Source: Marinimicrobium sp050113635
GTDB lineage: Bacteria; Pseudomonadota; Gammaproteobacteria; Pseudomonadales; Cellvibrionaceae
Reading direction: 5' to 3'
Length of the DNA: 64,000 nucleotides
Assembly: GCF_050113635.1 (NCBI RefSeq)
Contig: NZ_JBNJLT010000005.1
Coordinates: 248,001-312,000, forward strand
The notes beneath the pieces are model-generated. The model had not been told where the DNA came from and did no database searches. It was given only the letters and a program-made list of their open reading frames with translations. Made by a program: the position numbers and the translations under genes. This document shows positions 43,248 to 52,478 of this stretch, in pieces; the first letter of the stretch is position 1; each line of letters begins with the position of its first letter.

Positions 43248-44495
43248 ATGCCCCAGATACCGATTGACAGAAGCCGGGACAGTACTCTGGCTTTGCTACG
43301 TGATCCCTACGACTTTATCGCGAAGCGGTGTCAGCGCTACCAGTCGGACGTGTTCCAGACCCGCCTGCTGCTTCGACCGACCATCTGTATGTCCGGCCCA
43401 GAGGCGGCGCAACTGTTCTACGACACGAGCCGCTTCGTCCGTAGCGGCGCGGCGCCCGGCCGGATCCAAAAAACTCTGTTCGGTCGAGGCGGTGTGCAGG
43501 GGCTGGATGATGATGCGCACCGGCACCGCAAGAAGATGTTCCTGTCGCTAATGACGCCGGAGAGGCTGAGGTTGCTTGCGGAGATGGCCTCTGCCGAGTG
43601 GGATAACCATGTGCAAAAATGGAGTTCGCTGGATAAAGTCGTGCTTTACGACGAGTCGCAGGTGCTACTCACCCGCGCCGTGTGCGCCTGGGCAGGTATC
43701 CCGCTTGAGGAGTTGAAGGTCGGCAGGCGGACGCGCGAGCTAGCAGTGCTATTCGACGCTGCCGGATCGGTCGGTCCCAGGCATTGGTGGTCGCGCTTGG
43801 CCCGCCAGCGGGCTGAGCGCTGGGCGGCGGGGATGATTGAGCAGGTTCGCAACGGCAAGCGGCATGCGCCCGAGCAGAGCGCGCTTCAGGTCGTCGCCCT
43901 GCATCGAGAACTCAACGGCGAACGGCTAAGTCCGCGCATTGCCGCCGTGGAACTGCTGAATGTGCTCCGTCCCACCGTAGCCGTTTCGGTTTATGTCACA
44001 TTCGCCGCTTACGCGCTGCACCAGTATCCCGACTGCCAGCGGAAGCTTGCGGCCGACGAGGATGGCTACGCAGAATTGTTCATACAGGAGATCCGGCGCT
44101 TCTATCCTTTCTTCCCCGCTGTAATGGCGCGCGTGCGGCACGGCTTTGACTGGAAGGGCTATAACTTTCCAGCGGGGCGACGGGTCATGCTGGACTTGCA
44201 TGGTACCAATCATGACGCGCGAATCTGGGAGGCGCCTGAGGCGTTTCGGCCGGAGCGCTTCCGCCAGTGGGATGGCAGCCCGTTCAACTTCATTCCGCAA
44301 GGCGGCGGAGAGCATCAGATTAACCACCGCTGCCCGGGCGAGTGGATCACGATCGACCTTATTAAGATCGCTCTGGACGTCATGCTGAAAAGGATGCGGT
44401 ACGACGTACCGGCGCAGGATCTGGAGATCGATATGTCCCGGCTGCCCGCCTTACCTCGAAGCCGGCTTGTCATCAGCAATGTGCAGGCTGGCTAA
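43248..44495 (+). CDS. CYP152-family fatty-acid peroxygenase (P450)
   Basis: 415 residues, the length of P450 BS-beta. It uses H2O2 to hydroxylate fatty acids. Key positions coincide with BS-beta numbering shifted by one: Gln84 in GGVQGLDD (Gln85 in BS-beta; His in the decarboxylase OleT), Arg241-Pro242 in VLRPTVAVSVY (substrate carboxylate binding), and haem ligand Cys362 in GGGEHQINHRCPGEW with the family's short loop. Gln rather than His suggests hydroxylation over decarboxylation. ATG at 43248 has GAGAGGTGGAG; upstream frame is unneeded. An unusual gene in a metal-resistance transposon; it is downstream of the DsbA-like gene. Confidence 0.9.
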   Translation: MPQIPIDRSRDSTLALLRDPYDFIAKRCQRYQSDVFQTRLLLRPTICMSGPEAAQLFYDTSRFVRSGAAPGRIQKTLFGRGGVQGLDDDAHRHRKKMFLSLMTPERLRLLAEMASAEWDNHVQKWSSLDKVVLYDESQVLLTRAVCAWAGIPLEELKVGRRTRELAVLFDAAGSVGPRHWWSRLARQRAERWAAGMIEQVRNGKRHAPEQSALQVVALHRELNGERLSPRIAAVELLNVLRPTVAVSVYVTFAAYALHQYPDCQRKLAADEDGYAELFIQEIRRFYPFFPAVMARVRHGFDWKGYNFPAGRRVMLDLHGTNHDARIWEAPEAFRPERFRQWDGSPFNFIPQGGGEHQINHRCPGEWITIDLIKIALDVMLKRMRYDVPAQDLEIDMSRLPALPRSRLVISNVQAG

Positions 44496-44684
44496 AGCAA
44501 TTGCTGGCATAAGTGCTGTCGAAGGTTCGTAAATGCCAGCACTCCGGCAGATGGAGCAACACGTTGTCATCCAACGGGGCGGCAGCGATCTAATGCGAAA
44601 ACCGGCTCTGCAGCTTCTGCATTCGGAGCCCTTGGATAGCTGGCTACCGGTGGATGCCTATCCACCAATCGAAAGGAGGAACTG

Positions 44685-45656
44685 ATGAACGCCTGGATCT
44701 GGGAAATTGTGCTACTGATCGCCATTTGGGCCGCGCACTGGGGGGCAGATCAACTGGCGTCTCCGCTGAAGAAGCTTCGTAAAGGCTGGGGCTTTTCGGG
44801 TGTCGCGGGGGGCGCGCTGGTCGGTATCGCCACCGCCAGTCCGGAATTGGCGATCAACATCACCAGCGCCGCCAAGGGTGTTAGTGACATTGGTCTCGGC
44901 GCGATGCTGGGCGCGAATCTGATCGCGCTGCCACTCACGCTGACTGTTGGTTATATCGCTTTTCGGACCGGCTCCGATCAGCAGGCGTCGACGGCATTGC
45001 CGATTGAGGAAGAGACGGTAACTCGGCACGTGTTGCCCTACCTGGCGATTCTGGCACTCGTCGCCCTCTTGACGTTACCTCCGGCCTGGCGCGGACTGCA
45101 GCCTATCGATGGCTGGATTCTTCTGGGCGCCTATCTTGCCTACCTCGCCCAGGTGCTGCTAAGGGGGCGCTCCGAGAGTCAATCCCAGCAGTGGAAGAAA
45201 AAAGAGTGGCTATTAGCCGCCGCAGGTCTCTGCGTGCTCGCCATAGGCGCCTATTTCACGGTGCGCTCCACCCAGCAAATTGTCTCTGCCCTTGGAATAT
45301 CCAAATTGGTCGGGGGTATCTTCATTACCGGCACCATGAGCGCATTGCCGGAAGTCTTTTCCACCTGGAGCGTAATGCGAAGCCGACAGCATACGGCTGC
45401 GGTGACGGTCGTCCTGGGTGACCTGGTGGCGACGATGACCATTGCGTTTATACCGCTGGCCATCGTGTCCACTGCCTTGCAGGAGGTCCAGCTGTTTTGG
45501 GTTAGCCTGGCCGCGTTAGCTGCGATGGCTGCCGCCTTCGGCGCATTGATTGGCACCAAGCAACCCCGCCTGCGGAGCTGGAAAGTCGGCATCATTGTCG
45601 CCCTCTACTTGGCTTACATCGCCGTGACCCTCATTTGGGTTCTGAATGCTGTTTAG
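44685..45656 (+). CDS. Cation/Ca2+ exchanger (CaCA) family protein
   Basis: 323 residues, ten or so helices in two inverted halves. Alpha-repeat motifs: GGALVGIATASPELAINITSA in the first half and GGIFITGTMSALPEVFSTW in the second, each with the central acidic residue of Na+/Ca2+ or H+/cation exchangers. ATG at 44685 has AAGGAGGAA. It may expel Ca2+ or another divalent cation. The 189 nt upstream are non-coding and could hold a separate promoter. Confidence 0.85.
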   Translation: MNAWIWEIVLLIAIWAAHWGADQLASPLKKLRKGWGFSGVAGGALVGIATASPELAINITSAAKGVSDIGLGAMLGANLIALPLTLTVGYIAFRTGSDQQASTALPIEEETVTRHVLPYLAILALVALLTLPPAWRGLQPIDGWILLGAYLAYLAQVLLRGRSESQSQQWKKKEWLLAAAGLCVLAIGAYFTVRSTQQIVSALGISKLVGGIFITGTMSALPEVFSTWSVMRSRQHTAAVTVVLGDLVATMTIAFIPLAIVSTALQEVQLFWVSLAALAAMAAAFGALIGTKQPRLRSWKVGIIVALYLAYIAVTLIWVLNAV

Positions 45657-45899
45657 GATGTTCCGACGCCGTTCTGCAAACATCGGCCAACGCATGATTA
45701 AGTTGCTGCGTTGAAGGCGTTGTCGGTGTGCAGCGGCTCAGCGCGCCTTTCGGTCTCGGGGTGAAGCTTCGCGACGCCCCATTACTTGTCTTCGTCATCC
45801 GGCTGTTCCCGGTCCTGAAGGAAAACGGGCGTAACCCCAGACCTCGAAAAAAGGTATCGCAGGGGCCTTGGCTCTCGCTAGGCAGCGTATTGTGCAGCC

Positions 45900-46120
45900 A
45901 ATCCCGGTCCACTTGATTCAGCGTCACCGCATCGGCTGGAGTCGCATCCAACAGTGAGTCCAAGGTGGGGCCTTGAAGCTTCTGCTCATAGGCCTCGACC
46001 AAGGCCACAAGGTAATCGCGCTTTTTCTCTTCAGCGGTGTTGGTCCAGCCATTATTAAGCTACCAATCTTTTTCAGGGCCTCACAGTAATCGGCTTCAGT
46101 CGTGATGGGTTTGCGCGCCC
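45900..46120 (-). pseudogene. Degenerate HigA-like antitoxin
   Basis: On the minus strand, KPITTEADYCEALKKIGSL resembles the start of HigA-type antitoxins; after a frame change, EEKKRDYLVALVEAYEQKL matches the next part. The normal helix-turn-helix part is missing and the frame drifts into low-complexity sequence toward 45631. No HigB toxin is nearby. I regard it as a relic. Confidence 0.5.
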
Positions 46121-46325
46121 TGGATGTGTTTCCTTCGATATTTACGTCGCATCACAGAATGTCCTACGACTTCTACTGCTAACGAAAGCCGTTGCAGCCT
46201 CAACCTGGACCGGTACGTCTAGAACGATGTCGCAAAGCCGCCTAGGGTTGCACTGATGGAGTTCTATGCCCGCCGGCGGGCAAGCCAATGATGCGCCACA
46301 GCGAGGTAGACGGTTGAATGCGCAC
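46121..46325. other. Non-coding stretch before direct repeat 1
   Basis: No gene recognised. GCCCGCCGGCGGGC (46267-46280) is a GC palindrome that might act as a terminator. Confidence 0.35.
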
Positions 46326-46388
46326 CTGTACAGGTTTTAGCGTCAATTTGGGCAAAAAACGCCCTAACCCAAGATAATGCTTTATTAT
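46326..46388 (+). repeat. 63-bp direct repeat, copy 1
   Basis: CTGTACAGGTTTTAGCGTC ... AGATAATGCTTTATTAT; matches 55698-55760 at 53 of 63 positions, same orientation. It abuts the stop of the CDF fusion copy 2. Confidence 0.8.
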
Positions 46389-47285
46389 TTAACCCTTGAG
46401 CGCCAGAATACGCCTGGCACCGTTAAGCACGATGATCCCCGCGATGGTGCCGATAATCAGATCCGGATAATTGGATCCGGTCCACGCGACCAAGGCGCCA
46501 GCGGCGATGACACCCATGTTAATCACCACGTCGTTGGCCGAGAATATCCAGCTTGCCTTCATATGTGCGCCGCCTTCGCGGTGTTTGGAGATCAACAGCA
46601 GACAACCGGTATTGGCGATCAAAGCGACGGAGGCGATGGCCATCATCATCAGCGATTCGGGCTCACTACCAAATACAAAGCGTCTCACCACTTCTACGAG
46701 TACGCCGAGAGCCAAAATCAGTTGAAGTACACCAGCAAGATGCGCGGCACGTACCTGCATTTTCACGCTATGCCCAACCGCATAAAGGGCGAGCCCATAC
46801 ACTGCCGCATCGGCAAAATTATCTAGGGACTCTCCAATCAGTCCGGTGGACTGGGCGATCAGACCGGCAGTCATTTCCACCACGAACAGGAGTGCGTTGA
46901 TGCCAAGCAACCAGCGCAGGGTGTCGGACTCCTGCGTAGCAGAGGCTGCTGAGCTCTTAGCGATCTTGATTGTCTCTGGGTCGGCAGTCACGGTTTCCTG
47001 AAGAGAGGCACCTAGCCCTAAGGTCGTCAGCTTCGCAGTAATGGGCACAACCGAGCCGTCATGCAAGACCTCCAACCGGCGGTTGGACAAGTCAAAGGAC
47101 AGCATTCGGATCTCGTCAAAGCCGTTCAGTGCAAGGCGGATCATTCGCTCTTCAGATGGACAATCCATCTTCGGCACAGCATAGATGCTGACCCACTTCC
47201 CTGGCGATTCTGAGGAAGTCTGCAAATCGGAATCCGCTGCAGGTACTTTATCGCCGCCACAGGCGCCACCACAGGAGTTATTCAT
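46389..47285 (-). CDS. HMA-like/CDF fusion cation transporter, copy 2
   Basis: 298 residues, same plan as the gene at 41416: Cys-rich lead (NNSCGGACGG), one-Cys HMA-like fold (PKMDCPSEERMIRLALNGF), CDF helices with GLIGESLDNFADAAVYGLAL and FSANDVVINMGVI. The first metal helix has ESLDN where copy 1 has DSLDM, so metal preference may differ. ATG at 47285 with GGAG. Driven by the MerR-type promoter at 47319-47349 and divergent from the second MerR gene. The two copies have clearly diverged (roughly 60% alike by eye), so this is an old duplication or separate capture. Confidence 0.85.
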   Translation of the reverse strand: MNNSCGGACGGDKVPAADSDLQTSSESPGKWVSIYAVPKMDCPSEERMIRLALNGFDEIRMLSFDLSNRRLEVLHDGSVVPITAKLTTLGLGASLQETVTADPETIKIAKSSAASATQESDTLRWLLGINALLFVVEMTAGLIAQSTGLIGESLDNFADAAVYGLALYAVGHSVKMQVRAAHLAGVLQLILALGVLVEVVRRFVFGSEPESLMMMAIASVALIANTGCLLLISKHREGGAHMKASWIFSANDVVINMGVIAAGALVAWTGSNYPDLIIGTIAGIIVLNGARRILALKG

Positions 47286-47318
47286 GGTACGGCTCCACTT
47301 GAATAATTTTGTGATATC

Positions 47319-47349
47319 ATCATAAACCTTATAGCTACTATAGGGTCAA
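47319..47349 (-). promoter_or_regulatory. MerR-type promoter of CDF fusion 2
   Basis: Minus-strand TTGACC (47349-47344) and TATGAT (47324-47319) with a 19-bp spacer. The dyad ACCTTATAG/CTATAGGGT (47326-47346) fills the spacer. Near-identical design to the promoter at 41347-41377. Confidence 0.8.
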
Positions 47350-47378
47350 TAGTAGAGAATCCGTTTAGGAGAAGCTTG

Positions 47379-47786
47379 GTGCGTATTGGTCAGTTGGCAG
47401 AGTTGGCTGGGGTCGATACACAGACGGTCCGCTTCTATGAACGTCAGGGTTTGTTACCGCCGCCTGATCGACAGGAGAATGGTTACCGTGTCTATACCGA
47501 GAAACATGGTGAGCGGCTGGCCTTCATCCGTCGGTGCAGAATCCTGGACCTGTCGCTAGCAGAAATTCACGAGCTACAGAGACATCAGGACGACCCTCAC
47601 CAACCTTGTGCCGCCGTCAACGCCCTGCTCGATGAGCACATCTCTCATGTACGGTCGCGGATAACCGCTCTGCAAACGCTAGAGACACAACTCGTTTCGC
47701 TGAGAGCGAGCTGCAACGATGGCCGGGAGGTTGAGACTTGTGGAATTCTTGCCCGAATCAATGAGGAAAGCGTGCGTCAGCAGTAG
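47379..47786 (+). CDS. MerR-family metal regulator (CadR/PbrR type), copy 2
   Basis: 135 residues. Winged helix MRIGQLAELAGVDTQTVRFYERQGLL, linker helix, and Cys residues in QPCAAVNALLDEH, RASCNDGREVETCGIL, again the three-Cys Cd/Pb/Zn pattern. GTG at 47379 is well spaced from AGGAGA. Divergent from the CDF fusion copy 2, which it should activate. It differs enough from copy 1 to suggest separate metal response rather than a recent duplicate. Confidence 0.9.
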   Translation: MRIGQLAELAGVDTQTVRFYERQGLLPPPDRQENGYRVYTEKHGERLAFIRRCRILDLSLAEIHELQRHQDDPHQPCAAVNALLDEHISHVRSRITALQTLETQLVSLRASCNDGREVETCGILARINEESVRQQ

Positions 47787-48015
47787 CTTGAGCATCAACC
47801 AGATAATCCGGTGACAAGCTTGAACCAGCTCTGCTCAAACCGCCGTCGCCCGGCGTTTCGGCAACTCGAACCCCCGGAAAGAGGTGGTTTCTCGATTGAC
47901 GGCCAAGCGACCCACTATGAGGAGGCTGTTTTTTAACAATGGCTAATGGTCAGGAGCATCCTTAATCAGGTAAGGCGGTATCCAACGCAAAAGTGGAAGC
48001 ACCCGTAGGGCATGC

Positions 48016-48933
48016 TTACGCACCGCCGCGCTTACTGTTGGTCTGCGTATCGACACAGCCACTGCCTTCCTGCTCAATTTCAAGTGTTGAGTGGCTGACG
48101 TCGAATTGGTCATGAAGCATACGCTTTAAATCGGTCTTCACCCGTTCAATATCGGGCAGATTGGCCTTCTTTACGACAACATGTGCTTCCAGTGCGATTG
48201 TGTGTTCAGCGAGTTCCCAAACATGTACATGATGGACGCTCACAACATCGTCCACATGCTCCATGGCGCTGATCACGTCATCAATGGAGACTCCCTTTGG
48301 TGTGCCTTCCATCAGCAAGTGAATGGTTTTCGGTAGCATACTGAAGCCTTGCCACAGCACGTACCCAGCGATCATCAACGTCAGCACAGTGTCCGTCCAG
48401 TACCAGCCATACAGCAGTATCAAGGTCCCCGCTATAACAACACCGACGGACGCCATCGCATCCGACACATTGTGCAAGAACGCGGCCTTTATGTTCATGC
48501 TGTTCTTTGACATCGTGTAGGTGAGTATGGCCGTGGCAAGATCTACAATCAGAGCTATTCCTGCCACCACGACCACCGTCCAGCCTTCGATGGGCTGCGG
48601 GGCAAATAGCCGTCCTATAGCCTCGTAGACAAGGTACATACCGACAATGACTAGCGTGACCAGGTTGATCAAGGCCGCTATGGTTTCACTGCGTCGGTAG
48701 CCGAAGGTTTTGAAGGCATCGGGCGGTCTGCGACCGATTTTGCGCGCGATGAGCGCGATCGCGAGTGATGCGGCATCGCTCAGATTATGGAGTGCGTCAG
48801 CTATGAGCGACAGGCTACCAGAAAGTATCCCACCGACCACTTGCGCTAGTGTCAGGATTGCATTGACGCCAATTGCAGCAATCAGACGTTTATCGCCCAT
48901 GGCCTTGGTGCTATGGTTATGCTCATGTCCCAT
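48016..48933 (-). CDS. czcD: CzcD-type CDF zinc/cadmium exporter
   Basis: Inner-membrane metal/proton antiporter, about 305 residues: His-rich start MGHEHNHSTK, six TMs with metal site SLIADALHNLSDAASL in TM2 and FLHNVSDAMASVG in TM5, then a complete C-terminal cytoplasmic metal-sensing domain (VHHVHVWEL). ATG at 48933 has GGGAG; the longer frame upstream adds non-conserved residues. Last gene of the minus-strand block czcI-czcC-czcB-czcA-PII-czcD. Ions Zn, Cd, Co by family. Confidence 0.92.
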   Translation of the reverse strand: MGHEHNHSTKAMGDKRLIAAIGVNAILTLAQVVGGILSGSLSLIADALHNLSDAASLAIALIARKIGRRPPDAFKTFGYRRSETIAALINLVTLVIVGMYLVYEAIGRLFAPQPIEGWTVVVVAGIALIVDLATAILTYTMSKNSMNIKAAFLHNVSDAMASVGVVIAGTLILLYGWYWTDTVLTLMIAGYVLWQGFSMLPKTIHLLMEGTPKGVSIDDVISAMEHVDDVVSVHHVHVWELAEHTIALEAHVVVKKANLPDIERVKTDLKRMLHDQFDVSHSTLEIEQEGSGCVDTQTNSKRGGA

Positions 48934-49007
48934 GGGATAGCCGCTCCCTTGAATATACAATCTGAAAGAAGGGCTGGGATGCCCAGTGGCATCCCAGCTA
49001 CTCAACA

Positions 49008-49349
49008 TTAGATGACGCTTGAATCCTCAACACCATCCTGAATGCGGATTGCACGCCTGATATCGCTAACAAAGATACGACCGTCCCCCCTAAGCCCAGT
49101 ATGGGCTTCGGTTTTCAGCAGCTCCACTACGGCATCGACGAGGTGGTCCTGACACACGATCTCCACCTTCACATGCTCGGAGAACTCCGACGCACCCGCA
49201 ATCGGGTGCGTGGCGCTGCTCTGCGCCTTGCTGCGACCGAAACCCCGGACTTCCGAGACGCTCATCCCGGTAATGCCATCCAGGCGATGCAGCGCCAGAG
49301 TGACCGATTCCAGTTTACGCGTTTTGATGTAAGCTTTTACCTCTTGCAT
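49008..49349 (-). CDS. PII-like protein of metal efflux operon
   Basis: 113 residues with the PII fold: MQEVKAYIKTRKLESVTLALHRL, GITGMSVSEVRGFGRSKAQ (T-loop start), HVKVEIVCQDHLVDAVVELL and GDGRIFVSDIRRAIRIQDG. These PII-like proteins are known beside czc/cus-type RND genes. The uridylylated Tyr51 region of GlnB is not kept. It starts 9 nt after the pump gene, so is co-translated. It may sense metal or nucleotide state for the pump; direct proof is lacking. Confidence 0.85.
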   Translation of the reverse strand: MQEVKAYIKTRKLESVTLALHRLDGITGMSVSEVRGFGRSKAQSSATHPIAGASEFSEHVKVEIVCQDHLVDAVVELLKTEAHTGLRGDGRIFVSDIRRAIRIQDGVEDSSVI

Positions 49350-49358
49350 GGTGTCACC

Positions 49359-52300
49359 TCAAGACGTTGAGTTGTCGCCGTTGGAACGATCGGCGAACCA
49401 GGGGTAGAGAGCTGGCAGAATCACCAACGTTAGAATGGTCGCGGTTACCAGCCCACCAATAACCACGGCTGCCAAAGGTCGCTGGACTTCGCTGCCCGTC
49501 CCAGTGGCAAACAGCAATGGCGCCAAGCCCAGACCCGTGGTGACAGCGGTCATGATGACCGGACGCAAGCGCGCCATTGCGCCCTGAACACAGGCTTTCG
49601 CCATGGGCACACCATCGCGCACCAACTCGTTCAGGTAACTGACCAGTACCAGGCCGTTTTCCAGCGCAATACCGAACAGGGCGATAAAACCCACGGAGGC
49701 CGGTACCGACAGGCTCAGCCCTGCCAGCCACAACGACACAATACCGCCGACCAGGGCCAGAGGAATATTGAGCATGATCAGCAGTGCATTGCGCAGTGAA
49801 CCGAAGTTCGCGTACAGCATGAAAAATACCAGCGCCAAGGTAATCGGAACCACCACCATCAGGCGTTTGTTGGCCTGCTGCTGAAGTTCGAATTGCCCGC
49901 CCCATTTCAGGAAATAGCCTGGAGGAAGGTCCACCTGCTCGGCAATGACCCGGTCCGCCTCGGCCACATAGGAGCCAATATCCCGGCCACGCACATTGGC
50001 CTGAACGGTGATAAAGCGTTGGTTGTTCTCCCGGGTGACTTGCCGTGGACCAACCACTTCTTCCACGCTGGCCAGTTCGCTGAGAGGAATCTGCTGGCCC
50101 TGTTCGTTGCGAACCTTCAGGTCCCGAATGACGTCGGTTCGGTCTCTTGAAGACTCTTCCAGGCGTACGTAGATATCGAACCGGCGAATACCTTCGAACA
50201 CCTGACCGGCGCTGTCACCACCCACGGCAATGCTGATGGTTTCCTGCACCTCCGACACATTCAGGTTATAGCGGGCAATGGCCTCCCGGTCCAACTTGAT
50301 TTGCACCTGGGGCGTACCACCCACCTGGTCCTTCTGCACGTCTTCCCCGCCAGCGACTCGACGCATCACCTCGGCAATCTCCGTTGCCTTCTGATCCAGA
50401 ACGGTCAGGTCGTCACCGAAGAGCTTGGCCGCCAATTCGGCTTTGGTCCCGGTCAATAGCTCGTCCACGGCGGCGGCAATGGGCTGGGTAAAGTTAAACT
50501 TGGTGCCGGGAAAGTCTTCAAACTCGGCACTCATGGCGGAGTAAAGGCCATCAAGCGTCTCCGCCGTTTGCCACTGATCCTTGGGTTTTAGCCCGACAAA
50601 GATTTCCGCGTTGTTCACCGGGTCGGCATGCGCCCCCACTTCACCGCGGCCTAAGCGGGTTACTACCTGGGTCACTTCGGGGAAGCGCTCCAGGAGCTGG
50701 CGCTCAAACAGGGTCATGGACTGTTTGGCTTTATCCAGGGAGATGGAGGGGGCCATGGTGGCACGAATCAGCAGATCCCCCTCGTTGAATCGGGGCACAA
50801 ACTCGGAACCGAGACGCGGACCGACAGCCACCCCGACGGCTAAGACAACACCGGCGATAGCCACCCCAATCCAGCGGCGCCGGATAATACCGTTCAGGAG
50901 CGGTCGGTACCCACGGGCGATAAAGCCAATCAAGCCGCCGGGCTCACTGGACGATTGCGCCGATTTCGGGCGGCGCATTAACAGTGAGGCCGCCACCGGC
51001 GCCACCACCAAGGCGAAAATCAGGGAGCCCACCATGGCCAGCGACACGGTGTAAGCCAGGGGTCGGAAGGTCGCGCCTTCCACGCCCTGCAAGCTGAACA
51101 GGGGCAGAAACACCACGATGATAATGCTGATGGCAAACACTATCGGTCGGGCTACCGCTTGACTGGCTCGCGCCACAAGGTGCATGCGCGACTCATCTGG
51201 GGAGGATTCGCGCAAGAGCCGGTCAATGTTCTCCACTACGACCACGGCACCGTCCACCATCATACCAATGGCAATCGCCAGGCCACCGAGGGACATGAGG
51301 TTGGCGGAAATCCCAAACCACTTCATGGCAATTAATGCCAGACACACCGAGAAGGGAATCGACAAGGCCACCACCAGGCTGGGGCGCCAACCGCCCATAA
51401 AGGCGAGCAACACGATCGCAACCAACGCAATACCCTGCAACAACGCATTGGTAACGGTGGAGACGGCGGCTTCAACCAGCTGTGCCTGATCGTAATACGG
51501 ACTGACTTCAATGCCCTCCGGCAAATTGGCGTTGATGGTTGCCAGCTCGTCCTTCACGGCACTGATCACGTTGGAGGTGTTGGCGCCAATCAGCTTGAGC
51601 ACCATGCCGACCACGGCTTCGCCTTTGCCATCCTTGGTGGTCAGCCCCCGACGAATTTCACCGCCAATAGTCAGGTCACCGAGCTGATGCAGGTAGACCG
51701 GCACACCATCGACGCTTTTGACCACGATGTTGCGCAAGTCATCCAGATTTTCTGCCAGACCGACGGAGCGAACGATGTATTGCTCGTCGTTCTGGATGAT
51801 AAACTGGGCCCCCGCGTTGGCGTTGTTCGCCTCGATCCGACGTTTGACCTGCGGCAAGGAGATGTCATAGCGCAACAGCGCCTTGGGATCAATGCGCACC
51901 TGGAACTGTTTGACGTTGCCGCCGATGGACAGCACTTCGGTCACGCCCTTGACCGTCTGTAGGTTGAACTTGACGATCCAGTCCTGGATTTCACGCATTT
52001 CGGTGCGGCTATACTCGCCGCTGGTGTCTTCCAGAACGTAGAACAGAATCTGCCCAAGCCCAGTAGTAATGGGCCCCATGACCGGCTCACCAAACCCGTC
52101 GGGAATCGCCTCCCGCGCTTGCTGTAAACGCTCACTGACCAGTTGTCGGGCGAAGTAAATGTCGGTGCCATCCTCGAAATAGATGTTCACTACCGACAGG
52201 CCGAAGTTGGACACTGATCGGACGTGATCCAGCTTCGGCAAACCGTTCATGGCGCTTTCCAGAGGGTAGGTCACATACTTTTCGACCTCCTCAGGGGCCA

Positions 52301-52463
52301 ACCCTTCGGTTTCAACAAATACTTGTACCAGCGAGGGTGAAATGTCCGGGTAGGCGTCCACCGGCAGGCTTCGATAGGCGGCATAGCCGCCGATTACGGT
52401 GGCCAGTGCAATCACCACCACCAGCAGCCGGTTTTGCAGCGCGGCTCGAATAATCGCTTGCAT
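49359..52463 (-). CDS. czcA: CzcA/CusA-type heavy-metal RND efflux pump (system 2)
   Basis: 1034-residue RND antiporter. Visible: DISPSLVQVFVETEGLAPEEVEKYV, GLGQILFYVLEDTSG, and TM4 GGLAIAIGMMVDGAVVVVEN, which differs from the DFG-type motif of system 1 and places it in another HME branch. TM10-12 SVGFIALFGIALENGLVLVSY. So the transposon holds two different pumps rather than copies. It is 16 nt after the adaptor gene and 9 nt before the PII-like gene. Confidence 0.92.
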   Translation of the reverse strand: MQAIIRAALQNRLLVVVIALATVIGGYAAYRSLPVDAYPDISPSLVQVFVETEGLAPEEVEKYVTYPLESAMNGLPKLDHVRSVSNFGLSVVNIYFEDGTDIYFARQLVSERLQQAREAIPDGFGEPVMGPITTGLGQILFYVLEDTSGEYSRTEMREIQDWIVKFNLQTVKGVTEVLSIGGNVKQFQVRIDPKALLRYDISLPQVKRRIEANNANAGAQFIIQNDEQYIVRSVGLAENLDDLRNIVVKSVDGVPVYLHQLGDLTIGGEIRRGLTTKDGKGEAVVGMVLKLIGANTSNVISAVKDELATINANLPEGIEVSPYYDQAQLVEAAVSTVTNALLQGIALVAIVLLAFMGGWRPSLVVALSIPFSVCLALIAMKWFGISANLMSLGGLAIAIGMMVDGAVVVVENIDRLLRESSPDESRMHLVARASQAVARPIVFAISIIIVVFLPLFSLQGVEGATFRPLAYTVSLAMVGSLIFALVVAPVAASLLMRRPKSAQSSSEPGGLIGFIARGYRPLLNGIIRRRWIGVAIAGVVLAVGVAVGPRLGSEFVPRFNEGDLLIRATMAPSISLDKAKQSMTLFERQLLERFPEVTQVVTRLGRGEVGAHADPVNNAEIFVGLKPKDQWQTAETLDGLYSAMSAEFEDFPGTKFNFTQPIAAAVDELLTGTKAELAAKLFGDDLTVLDQKATEIAEVMRRVAGGEDVQKDQVGGTPQVQIKLDREAIARYNLNVSEVQETISIAVGGDSAGQVFEGIRRFDIYVRLEESSRDRTDVIRDLKVRNEQGQQIPLSELASVEEVVGPRQVTRENNQRFITVQANVRGRDIGSYVAEADRVIAEQVDLPPGYFLKWGGQFELQQQANKRLMVVVPITLALVFFMLYANFGSLRNALLIMLNIPLALVGGIVSLWLAGLSLSVPASVGFIALFGIALENGLVLVSYLNELVRDGVPMAKACVQGAMARLRPVIMTAVTTGLGLAPLLFATGTGSEVQRPLAAVVIGGLVTATILTLVILPALYPWFADRSNGDNSTS

Positions 52464-52478
52464 AAAAACCTCCGAGTG

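Noticed and set aside
46326..46388. Direct repeat as a Xer pdif module
   Set aside because: The AGATAATGC..TTATTAT part lacks the 11-6-11 arm layout of pdif sites.
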